Shown here one piece after another: positions 19,812-26,766 of a stretch of DNA of 34,678 bases. Below the pieces are notes generated by a model. That model saw nothing but the letters and a program-made list of their open reading frames with translations. It did not search any database and was not told where the DNA came from. Position numbers and translations under genes: made by a program. The stretch is from NCBI GenBank assembly GCA_910585235.1, contig CAJUCM010000012.1:16170-50847 (forward strand), given 5' to 3'. Every line of letters begins with the position of its first letter. The first letter of the stretch is position 1. Source of the DNA: an uncultured Christensenella sp. (GTDB lineage: Bacteria > Bacillota > Clostridia > Christensenellales > Borkfalkiaceae).

Positions 19812-22800
19812 TGCTCCTCACCCCCGCCGTTATTCCGATCGTTTGACGCGTCGTCTCCGTAACTTCCGTATTGACCGTATGCGTTCTGATCGTAGGTATT
19901 TTGATCGTAAGCATTCTGTCCGTACATATTCTGATCGTATGCGCTTTGATCGTAGGCATTCTGTCCGTAGGTATTCTGATCATATGCACTTTGGTCATAA
20001 TATCCGCTCTGATCGTATGTATTTTGGTCGTACGTATTTTGACCGTAAGAAGCGTTTTGATCGGGCGTTTCGTATAAGGGCTCGCTTCCCGCATACGCGG
20101 GCGCGCCGTCATTATAATGATCGTACTGTTGCGAAGTCTCATAAGTCTGAGGATCTGATTCGGAAGCCCCTGCATAAATCGGCTCCTGATCCGCAACTTC
20201 CTGTGCAAACGGCTCCGGTTCAACCGCTTCAAAAACCGTCTCTTCGGACATCTCTTCCGCAGTTTCGGAGGCAACCTCTCCCCTATAATCGGGCGTATAG
20301 AAGGTGTTCCCCGCTTTTCCCTCGGCTTTCCGGGGGCGTTCGGAAAGAACTTTTTGCACCTTGGCAAGTTCCTCGTCGGGGAAAGTTTTTTGCAGAAAAT
20401 CGGAAAGAACGGAAATACCGTCCTCCTGTGCATACAGACGGGAAGTTTTTATGAGCGGAATAATTTTGAAGCGCAACAGGGAAGTGAGCGCCTCGCTCTC
20501 CTCCGCACCGCACGCCAATAAGACGGAAGTAAATTTCTCCGCCATGAGCGTGTTTTTATTGCCGAACCGAAAACGCCCTCCCGCATTGACAAACGCAAAC
20601 AGGGAGTCGATCTTCAACCAATTCTTTTCGGACAGATAATATTTTTCGCGCGCTTCGCGCACGAGCGCACTGAAATTCGGATAGGATACCGCGCTCTTGG
20701 CAAGACCGTTCTCCTCCACAAAATCCGCTTTACGGATGGAAACGTCGATAATGAGAGACGCATTGAGTACTTCGCGGGGAAGTTCCGTTTCAAGTCCGTT
20801 CTCCCCGGCAAACAGAAGCGAACAGAAATTTTGAGGGATCCTGAACTTTGTATCTTCGTTGAGAACGATACGGTGCTTTTCCGAAGGCGAAGAAGCAAAA
20901 TCCACGATCTCCGCAAACCAATCCGCAAGATTTTTTGAATCAACGTTTCCGATCACGGCGACTGCGTTTTTGTTACGGCGCCTCGACGCGTCGATCACGG
21001 AATTTGTAAAGACGGAATACATATTCCTGCCTGCGTTTTCCCGCCAGAGAAGATCTTCGATGGTATTCCATTTATCTTCCGCTTCCGTGACGCCGAGCCC
21101 CCCGAAATAATCGCAAACCGCCTGCATGAAATCGGGCAACAGTTCCTGATTTTTGGAGGTAATAAGAACAAACCTAGAAGCCGCGACCGCCGCAAGCAAT
21201 CTGCGCGCGGACCCCGCGCCGATATTGATTCCGCGTTCCATAATAAACTGGCGGAACGATGTAAACATTTTTTCAAAAGAATCCGTTTCGGGATAATCCT
21301 CAGGCTTATCGAGCGAGGGCTCGGACTTTTCGGACGCCTCTGCTTTTTTCTCTTCCGTTTTCTTTTCTTCTTTTTTGTCCTGAACCTCGTTTTTGTCTGC
21401 TTTTATCTCTTCCTCTTCGGATTCGTTCTGCGCATTTTCCTCTTCCGTCTTGCGCCGTTCTTCCTCTTCCTGCGCTCTTTTCGCCTTCTCCATTTCCTGA
21501 ACGGGATCGGGATAAGTGAGTTTTGCGACTTCTACAAATTCCTCCACCCGATCGACCATATCGCTCAAAGTCTCATGCGCGGAGAGAAGCGGTTTCTTCC
21601 GTTTCACACCGATCACAACGATATACGCAAAAATCAAAATATCAACAACGCCGAGCGCGGACCCGACGCACGCATAAAATACGTCCGTCCTGTCAACGGG
21701 AATAAAATCGACAAACAGAAGCAACGCCATGACCGCGGAATAATAGACGAACAGCGAAAGCGAGAGAAAGAGCTTCATCCCGAACGACATACCCTTTCTC
21801 GCCTCTGCGCCGCGCGCTTCGGTAAACGCCGCCTTTGTTCCGTCCGTAAAAGTTTCGGAAAGCGTATTGGTAAACGTGTTACCGTCGTCGGCGGCAATTT
21901 TCACCGAACCCGTCAGCTTATCCGCCGTTGCGCTTTCAGAGATATATAAGTTATAAACCCCGCCCTGCGTGCGGTACTTTTTCTTATCGCCGTCATAATA
22001 GCGGAAAGTATTTTCCGTGAACGGAATGGTCACGCGAACCGCATCGCCTTTTTTAATGAATTCTTTCCCGAAACCCTTTAAGGTTTTATCCGAATAAATC
22101 GAACCATCTTTTTGCAGATACAGCTGCACGACCGCCGAAGCGTCGTGATCGCCCTTATTTTCAACAATGACCGAAACGCCGCTCTCGTCGATTTCAAGAT
22201 CGCGGTATTCAAACGTCGTATAAGTAAGACCGTAGCCGAACGGATAACCGACCGACCCGTTCATCGCGTCGGTGAGCTTACCTGAGGGACTGCATACGCC
22301 CGTCAAAAGATCGAATGCGGCAGCCGCCGCTTCCTGTCCGCCGCGCCCCATATAAAGCACTGCATGGCAGTCTTTGGCGAAACGCGTATCAACGCAACGG
22401 TCTGCCGAGATGACGGCAACCACTTTGATGTGCCAACCGGTGAGAGCTTTGACGAGTAATTTCTGATTTTCCGGAAGATCGTCCTTTTTCGGGTCTGCCG
22501 AAAGAAACACCACCGCGCAATCCGAGGAAGAAGCAAGCCGCGCCGCATTGGCGACGAGTTCTTCGTTTACGCCTTCTCCCTTGCGGTACCCGGCGGCGTA
22601 TCCCGTTACATTCAATTCGTCATAATCTCTCGCAACGTCAATGGGCAGGCGGGATTTCGTCGGATCGCAAGAAAACGTTTCACGCTGGAAGTCAAAATTT
22701 TCCAGATATTCGCCGATCAGCGCAACCTGCATACCGCGCTTTAAGGGAAGAAAACCGTTGATATTCTTTAAGAGTACCGCGCTCTCGCACGCCGCCTGAC

Positions 22801-23689
22801 GCGCAAGACGGGAATGTTCCGCCTCTTCGTTTCTGCGGCTCGCCTCTTCCTCCCTCGTCGGGTTTTCGGAAACCTTGACTTCCGCTTTCTTTTCCTTTTT
22901 CAGGAAATTGATCACGCGGTCGCAAGCATGGTCGAGGATCCCCTCGTCGAAAATATCGAGAATGCGGGCACGGCGGTCGAGTTCTTTCAAACTCAGCTTT
23001 TTCTCTTTGTATTCGCCGTACGCCACCCTGTAATTTTTGATACGCAAATCGAAGAAGGACAAAAGTTCCGCAAAAAAGTTCTCTTTCAGATAGACGAACG
23101 CGCAACCGACAAAGAAATAGCGTGCCGCTTCCTCAGGCGAGGAGGCAACGCCGTAAACAAGCCCGTGAAACTCCTGATTTTTCAGATAGAGTTCTGCGTC
23201 CTCCACGCACTCTGCGATCACAACGTCGGGCGCGCCTTCGCTCAAAACGGTATCCGTCAGATTTTTACGGAGCAATTCCTCCCCGAACGATGCGGGTGCG
23301 ATCTCGTGCGCCGTAGGCTGTTTGCCCGCCGCTCCTCTGTTTCTTGCAGCATAATACTGCGACAAAAGAAAGTGCGACGAAGTAATGCCCTGCACTTTCG
23401 GATCGTTGCAGGCATAATAACCGTCAAACACGTCGCGGGAACGCGCTTCCTCCCCCGTGTAAGCAAACACCTTTTCGACAAGTTCCGTGTTCCAGGACGA
23501 AACAAGCGTACCGTCGGCAGGGAATTGCGTTACCGCAACGTCCTTCCCCCAAAAAGGTTTTTCGCTGAAACGAACCACAGGAAACTCATAGGCTCCGACG
23601 GGCGAACTTTTATAGAGCGTCGCACTCGTCACAAGCCCCAGCTTCTGTTCCAACAGCATTTTGTAAATCAGACGTTCGTTGTCCAACAT
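19808..23689 (-). CDS. GH3-like pseudoenzyme fused to membrane hairpin, degenerate AAA+ domain and Y/Q/N-rich tail
   Basis: Order of parts: a shortened GH3 barrel (about 30-265); the GH3 C-terminal domain (about 295-495, with SAVLLKNINGFLPL and YPFGYGLTYTTFEY); a fibronectin-III-like domain (about 500-600); two transmembrane helices (about 637-660 and 670-695); an acidic Lys/Glu linker (730-800); a McrB-like AAA+ relic (803-1120); and a YDQNx repeat tail (1215-1275). Where active GH3 enzymes have the nucleophile motif SDW, this protein reads LVYGVA, so glycosidase activity is unlikely. The AAA+ part aligns with the two neighbouring ATPases, but Walker A is replaced by SKNQELLPD and Walker B by VIGNVD. 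There is no signal peptide and the helix flanks are basic, so both ends are predicted cytoplasmic. It is the first gene of the operon, with GAGAGG 9 nt before the ATG. Confidence 0.88.
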   Translation of the reverse strand: MLDNERLIYKMLLEQKLGLVTSATLYKSSPVGAYEFPVVRFSEKPFWGKDVAVTQFPADGTLVSSWNTELVEKVFAYTGEEARSRDVFDGYYACNDPKVQGITSSHFLLSQYYAARNRGAAGKQPTAHEIAPASFGEELLRKNLTDTVLSEGAPDVVIAECVEDAELYLKNQEFHGLVYGVASSPEEAARYFFVGCAFVYLKENFFAELLSFFDLRIKNYRVAYGEYKEKKLSLKELDRRARILDIFDEGILDHACDRVINFLKKEKKAEVKVSENPTREEEASRRNEEAEHSRLARQAACESAVLLKNINGFLPLKRGMQVALIGEYLENFDFQRETFSCDPTKSRLPIDVARDYDELNVTGYAAGYRKGEGVNEELVANAARLASSSDCAVVFLSADPKKDDLPENQKLLVKALTGWHIKVVAVISADRCVDTRFAKDCHAVLYMGRGGQEAAAAAFDLLTGVCSPSGKLTDAMNGSVGYPFGYGLTYTTFEYRDLEIDESGVSVIVENKGDHDASAVVQLYLQKDGSIYSDKTLKGFGKEFIKKGDAVRVTIPFTENTFRYYDGDKKKYRTQGGVYNLYISESATADKLTGSVKIAADDGNTFTNTLSETFTDGTKAAFTEARGAEARKGMSFGMKLFLSLSLFVYYSAVMALLLFVDFIPVDRTDVFYACVGSALGVVDILIFAYIVVIGVKRKKPLLSAHETLSDMVDRVEEFVEVAKLTYPDPVQEMEKAKRAQEEEERRKTEEENAQNESEEEEIKADKNEVQDKKEEKKTEEKKAEASEKSEPSLDKPEDYPETDSFEKMFTSFRQFIMERGINIGAGSARRLLAAVAASRFVLITSKNQELLPDFMQAVCDYFGGLGVTEAEDKWNTIEDLLWRENAGRNMYSVFTNSVIDASRRRNKNAVAVIGNVDSKNLADWFAEIVDFASSPSEKHRIVLNEDTKFRIPQNFCSLLFAGENGLETELPREVLNASLIIDVSIRKADFVEENGLAKSAVSYPNFSALVREAREKYYLSEKNWLKIDSLFAFVNAGGRFRFGNKNTLMAEKFTSVLLACGAEESEALTSLLRFKIIPLIKTSRLYAQEDGISVLSDFLQKTFPDEELAKVQKVLSERPRKAEGKAGNTFYTPDYRGEVASETAEEMSEETVFEAVEPEPFAQEVADQEPIYAGASESDPQTYETSQQYDHYNDGAPAYAGSEPLYETPDQNASYGQNTYDQNTYDQSGYYDQSAYDQNTYGQNAYDQSAYDQNMYGQNAYDQNTYDQNAYGQYGSYGDDASNDRNNGGGEEQ
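19865..20047 (-). repeat. 15-bp coding tandem repeat (about 12 units)
   Basis: About twelve five-codon units encode YDQNT, YDQSA, YGQNA and similar variants at residues 1215-1275 of the GH3-like fusion. One unit is six codons long. Each unit keeps a Tyr-x-Gln core. Such arrays can change length by slippage. The composition (Tyr, Gln, Asn, Asp, Gly) is that of a disordered, prion-like tail. Confidence 0.9.
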
Positions 23690-23752
23690 GGACCATACCT
23701 CTCAAACAACACACGCAGGCGCACAAAGATACAATACACCAAGCTATTCCCT

Positions 23753-23782
23753 ATTATACCCGACCGAGGCAACGCCTGTCAA
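23753..23782 (-). promoter_or_regulatory. Sigma-A-type promoter of the envelope operon
   Basis: On the minus strand, TTGACA (23782-23777) and TATAAT (23758-23753) are both perfect and separated by 18 bp. Transcription would start near 23746, leaving a leader of about 57 nt before the ATG at 23689. It is the only strong promoter I found ahead of the ten-gene minus-strand run. Confidence 0.8.
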
Positions 23783-23945
23783 GAAAATAACAAATATTAT
23801 CACAAAAAAATGCGACTGAAAAATTCCGTCTGTTTTTGAAAATTTTTACAATATTTTGTCCGACTTATCGCTTTTCGCATACGCACACTATACCACAATA
23901 TTATTACAATTTATTTTTCTTCGCCGATCCGATTGAAAATAAAGT

Positions 23946-23976
23946 AAAAATCCTGACGGAAAAGGTCAGGATTTTT
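23946..23976 (-). terminator. Hairpin terminator of spoIIGA-sigE
   Basis: A 12-bp perfect stem (23946-23957 with 23965-23976) with a 7-nt loop is followed on the minus strand by a T-rich run. It lies 45 nt after the sigE stop and before the operon promoter. The T tract on the other side means it could also work for plus-strand transcripts. Confidence 0.85.
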
Positions 23977-24021
23977 TATTACAAAATTTTAACTTTCTTA
24001 ATTTTTTTATTCAATATATTA

Positions 24022-24732
24022 TTATACCAACTTGGAAATTTCCTTTTTCAACCGTTCGATTATTTTCTTTTCGAGACGGGAAATATAACTCTGGGAAATC
24101 CCCAACTTGTCCGCAACGTCCTTCTGCGTCATCTCCTCTCCTCCGCCAAGTCCGAAACGCATATACATGATTTTGCGCTCCCTGTCGGGCAATTTTTTAA
24201 GCGCTTCTGCAAGCAATTCCTTTTCCACACCCGATTCGATCCCACCGTAAACGGTATCGCTATCCGTTCCGAGAATATCGGAAAGAAGCAATTCATTCCC
24301 CTCAAAGTCGGTATTCAAAGGTTCGTCGAACGAGATTTCGCTTTTGATCTTCACCGTCCTTCTCAGGTGCATGAGAATCTCGTTTTCGATACAGCGCGAA
24401 GCATAGGTCGCAAGTTTGATATTTTTATCCGTGCGGAAGGAATTGATCGCCTTGATAAGCCCGATCGTCCCAATCGAAATCAAATCGTCCGCATCGACGC
24501 CCGTGTTCTCGAACTTGCGCGAAATATATACGACAAGACGGAGATTGTGTTCGATCAATTTCGCCTTGATCGTCTCCGTATCTTCTCCCGCTTCGAGCTT
24601 ATTCAGCATTTCCGCCTCTTCTTCGCTTGACAGCGGAAGCGGAAGCGCATCACTTCCGCAGAGGTAATTTACGACGTTCTCGCCTGATTTTAGTCTTTCG
24701 AGCCACTTCTTTAAGCGTAGTAACAGTTTCAT
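24022..24732 (-). CDS. sigE: Sporulation sigma factor SigE (pro-sigma-E)
   Basis: The mother-cell-specific early sporulation sigma factor. The 236-aa product follows the family closely: ENTGVDADDLISIGTIGLIKAI (77-98, region 2), the conserved stretch ASRCIENEILMHLRR (111-125), FDEPLN (135-140), and a region-4 helix-turn-helix TQKDVADKLGISQSYISRL (202-220). The amphipathic, basic first 20-25 residues correspond to the pro-sequence removed by SpoIIGA. I chose the ATG at 24732 because GGAGG lies 6 nt upstream and the family start matches. An ATG 72 nt further upstream gives an atypical extension. The 5-prime end overlaps spoIIGA by 83 nt. A hairpin terminator follows the gene. Confidence 0.96.
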   Translation of the reverse strand: MKLLLRLKKWLERLKSGENVVNYLCGSDALPLPLSSEEEAEMLNKLEAGEDTETIKAKLIEHNLRLVVYISRKFENTGVDADDLISIGTIGLIKAINSFRTDKNIKLATYASRCIENEILMHLRRTVKIKSEISFDEPLNTDFEGNELLLSDILGTDSDTVYGGIESGVEKELLAEALKKLPDRERKIMYMRFGLGGGEEMTQKDVADKLGISQSYISRLEKKIIERLKKEISKLV

Positions 24733-25531
24733 CTTTTTCCTCCAAATTCGCAGTATGTAATATGAGTTTATACTCTTTCGATTGGATATTCCCCACCGTA
24801 ACAAGCGCTCCCCGCTTTACGATTTTCTTGCGCGCAAGCGATATTTCGAGATCGCATTCAAACACGGGCGCTTCGCGACTGCCGTTCACCGTATTCACCG
24901 TCATGCGCCCGACTTCCTTCGCGTTTCCGTGGAAAAGCGCCAATGCGGCCACGGCGGAAATCACGGAAACGGGGCGGTCGCGGAATGAAAGTAGATTTCC
25001 GCTGTCCGCAAATCCCGCAACGTGGACGGACTTTCCGCCCGCCGTCAGCGTACAGGAAAAAAGATTGCGTTTGATCCTGCGGTAACGGTAGAAACATTTT
25101 GCGGACAACACAACGAATACCGCAAATACCCCCGCCAAACCGAGAACCAGCGCAACGGGAGCGCGCTCCACCAAAAATCCGTTCCCCTCCGTATATTCCG
25201 CTCCGAAAAAAGAATATGCGGCAACCAACAATCCGCCGAACGCAAACGTCATCAGAAAAAACGCCGCGGTTACGATGACATAGCTCTTCCACTTTGCCTT
25301 GCGCACCGCAAGAAGAGAAATTATGATTCCCCCCGCAATCTTAACAAGATAAGCCGCCCAAACGGGAAGCGTCAGCAACGGAAATACAACCGCTTCTGCG
25401 GCTCCGATGCCCGCAGCCAACAGAAGATTGAGAAAATAACATTTCACCCGCGCACATTTTAACGCAAGATATAACAGCAATCCGTCGAGAATGAAGTTTT
25501 CTAAAAAAGCGTACTCCCAATAGACAACCAT
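24650..25531 (-). CDS. spoIIGA: Sporulation protease SpoIIGA (sigma-E processing)
   Basis: A membrane-embedded aspartic protease that cleaves the pro-sequence from sigma-E during sporulation. The 293-aa product has about five transmembrane helices in the first 150 residues and a cytoplasmic C-terminal domain with the catalytic FADSGNLL motif (D176, S177, G178, N179), matching the D-[ST]-G-N signature of the family. The N-terminus (YWEYAFLENFILDGLLL) also fits the first helix of SpoIIGA proteins. The adjacent sigE gene confirms the call. The last 83 nt overlap sigE in another frame, encoding a very basic tail rarely this long before the neighbouring start. The ribosome binding site (AAAAGG close to the ATG) is weak. 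Confidence 0.93.
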   Translation of the reverse strand: MVVYWEYAFLENFILDGLLLYLALKCARVKCYFLNLLLAAGIGAAEAVVFPLLTLPVWAAYLVKIAGGIIISLLAVRKAKWKSYVIVTAAFFLMTFAFGGLLVAAYSFFGAEYTEGNGFLVERAPVALVLGLAGVFAVFVVLSAKCFYRYRRIKRNLFSCTLTAGGKSVHVAGFADSGNLLSFRDRPVSVISAVAALALFHGNAKEVGRMTVNTVNGSREAPVFECDLEISLARKKIVKRGALVTVGNIQSKEYKLILHTANLEEKDETVTTLKEVARKTKIRRERRKLPLRK

Positions 25532-25549
25532 GACCTTTTCCGTAAATCA

Positions 25550-25606
25550 ATTATATTCGCTTCGTCAGCGGAAAACGGCGGAGTTTTCGTCGGAATTCGT
25601 CGGAAT
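25550..25606 (-). promoter_or_regulatory. Candidate Spo0A-controlled promoter of spoIIGA
   Basis: On the minus strand, a perfect TATAAT (25555-25550) lies 18 nt before the spoIIGA start, with no recognisable -35 box at the usual distance. Upstream are a TGACGAA core (25568-25562) and two tandem TTCCGACGAA units of 10 bp (25606-25587). Spo0A boxes have the core TGNCGAA and activate the spoIIG promoter from tandem sites near -35. The first core matches; the tandem pair differs at the first base. An alternative TTGACA at 25715-25710 has a poor -10 spacing. Confidence 0.45.
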
Positions 25607-25780
25607 CGGTCAGTCTTTTATTTTTTCACGATCTCATTTGCGGGATATTTAATTCACAGGAATACCGATAAGATCACGGACATATAATATGCTCGTCCCT
25701 TAAAATTGATGTCAATAAACCGCTTTTTTAATGTTACGCCGACATACCCAAACGACAAAATATATAAAAGTTCGGAAAAG

Positions 25781-25885
25781 TTATCCACATTTTCGAGGAT
25801 AAATTCCACAATTCGACAAAAATATCCACATTTTTACCCAAAAATTAAGAAAAGTTATCCACATTCGGAAATTTTGTGTGGATAA
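25781..25885. promoter_or_regulatory. DnaA-box cluster with Spo0A-like box (candidate origin element)
   Basis: TTATCCACA occurs on the plus strand at 25781-25789 and 25855-25863 and on the minus strand at 25885-25877. A one-mismatch copy (ATATCCACA) is at 25822-25830. A TTTGTCGAA Spo0A box sits on the minus strand at 25820-25812, between the DnaA boxes. The surroundings are very AT-rich. Four boxes in 105 bp is far above expectation. It may be part of oriC, a DnaA-titration site, or a DnaA-controlled regulator region for spoIIGA and the tRNA. dnaA itself is not in the window. Confidence 0.65.
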
Positions 25886-25907
25886 CCGTTTTTCTGTGCA
25901 AAAATCC

Positions 25908-25936
25908 TTGACAAATACACCTTACATAAGTATAAT
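25908..25936 (+). promoter_or_regulatory. Sigma-A promoter of tRNA-Arg
   Basis: TTGACA (25908-25913) and TATAAT (25931-25936) are both perfect and spaced by 17 bp. The predicted start is near 25943, about 10 nt before the tRNA 5-prime end. This is the strength expected for a stable-RNA promoter. It begins only 23 bp after the last DnaA box. Confidence 0.88.
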
Positions 25937-25953
25937 AATTGGGTATTCAACGC

Positions 25954-26030
25954 GCACCGTTAGCTAAGCTGGATATAGCGTCGGTCTACGGAACCGAAGG
26001 CCAGGAGTTCGAATCTCTTACGGTGCACCA
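25954..26030 (+). tRNA. tRNA-Arg (anticodon ACG)
   Basis: A 77-nt cloverleaf can be drawn. The acceptor stem GCACCGT pairs with ACGGTGC. The D arm is GCTA/TAGC. The anticodon stem TCGGT/ACCGA encloses the loop CTACGGA with anticodon ACG. The T arm carries TTCGAAT. The discriminator is A and CCA is encoded in the DNA. A34 would be edited to inosine so that it reads CGU, CGC and CGA. Confidence 0.95.
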
Positions 26031-26039
26031 AATGGATAT

Positions 26040-26079
26040 AATCCGGATTATTTGCCTGTACAAGCGAATAATCCGGATT
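26040..26079 (+). terminator. Inverted repeat after tRNA-Arg
   Basis: A perfect 13-bp stem (26040-26052 with 26067-26079) encloses a 14-nt loop, 9 nt after the tRNA CCA end. It is followed by a weak T-rich stretch (TTTAATTT). It may end the tRNA transcript or process it. The run of T is poor for an intrinsic terminator, so read-through into the acetyltransferase gene is possible. Confidence 0.5.
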
Positions 26080-26102
26080 TAATTTAAGAGGAAAAAACAT
26101 TT

Positions 26103-26684
26103 ATGGACAAACAGAAAATTATTGATAAATACATTAAAACAAATAAAAACGGCTATATCATACGACCTGCGTGCCTTTCCGACGCTGAAAATTATTATCT
26201 GCAAAATTATCATCCGCTCAATCCGGAGGTTGCACGACTAACGGGTTCCAAAAAACAATATACAAAAGACGAAGTTATTTCTTTTTTTACCGAATCCGTC
26301 AATGCTCCCGACCGTTATCATTTTTTAATCATATCTCCCGACAATCAGATTATCGGTGAAAGCGTCATCAATGAAATGGATCACAAAATCAAAAGTGCAA
26401 ATTTCAGAATCTGCATTTTTCATCAGGAAGCGCAAGGAAACGGTATCGGAACCTGGGCAATCAAAGTCACGCGTGATTTCGCCTTCGAGACCTTAAAACT
26501 TCATCGTTTATCGCTGGACGTTTTTTCATTTAATAAACGAGCCGAAAAAGCATATCTGAACGCAGGCTTCAAAACGGAAGGCGTTTTGCGCGATGCGATA
26601 TTGGACGGAAAAACTTATGCCGACGATATTTTAATGTCTATTCTGGAAAATGAATGGATCGAAATAAAGCAAAAAGAAGTTTAA
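26103..26684 (+). CDS. GNAT family N-acetyltransferase (RimJ/RimL-like)
   Basis: A 193-aa acetyl-CoA-dependent acetyltransferase. The acetyl-CoA-binding loop QGNGIG is at 111-116. The RimJ/RimL-type C-terminal pattern LHRLSLDVFSFNKRAEKAY (133-151), then NAGFKTEGVLRDA, is clear. The substrate (a protein N-terminus or a small molecule) cannot be read from the sequence. A GAGG about 11 nt upstream supports the ATG. The gene follows tRNA-Arg in the same direction with no separate strong promoter seen. Its codons are more AT-rich than those of the operon on the left, and location next to a tRNA gene would be compatible with acquisition, but no integrase or flanking repeat supports this. Confidence 0.88.
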   Translation: MDKQKIIDKYIKTNKNGYIIRPACLSDAENYYLQNYHPLNPEVARLTGSKKQYTKDEVISFFTESVNAPDRYHFLIISPDNQIIGESVINEMDHKIKSANFRICIFHQEAQGNGIGTWAIKVTRDFAFETLKLHRLSLDVFSFNKRAEKAYLNAGFKTEGVLRDAILDGKTYADDILMSILENEWIEIKQKEV

Positions 26685-26724
26685 TTTAGTCCACACTCAT
26701 TTCTAAAAAACGGGAAGCAAGAAA

Positions 26725-26764
26725 AAAACAGCCGACGGGATATTTCATCCCGCGCGGCTGTTTT
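26725..26764. terminator. Bidirectional hairpin terminator
   Basis: A 10-bp outer stem (26725-26734 with 26755-26764) and a 6-bp inner stem (26736-26741 with 26747-26752) form a hairpin with a small internal bulge. It has an A run on the left and a T run on the right. It lies between the convergent acetyltransferase and nagA genes and can serve both. Confidence 0.88.
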
Positions 26765-26766
26765 CG

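Noticed and set aside
19865..20047. CRISPR-like array
   Set aside because: The 15-bp periodic units have no spacers and are in frame inside a protein-coding gene.
19808..23689. Active secreted beta-glucosidase
   Set aside because: There is no signal peptide, the barrel is shortened, and the catalytic Asp motif is absent, so the general GH3 label would mislead.
24733..24804. Upstream ATG extending SigE by 24 residues
   Set aside because: The extension is unlike SigE proteins and lies within spoIIGA. The internal ATG at 24732 has GGAGG at ideal spacing and matches the family start.
26031..26102. Integration site of a mobile element at the tRNA-Arg 3-prime end
   Set aside because: I looked for a second copy of the tRNA 3-prime end or an integrase gene in the window and saw neither.
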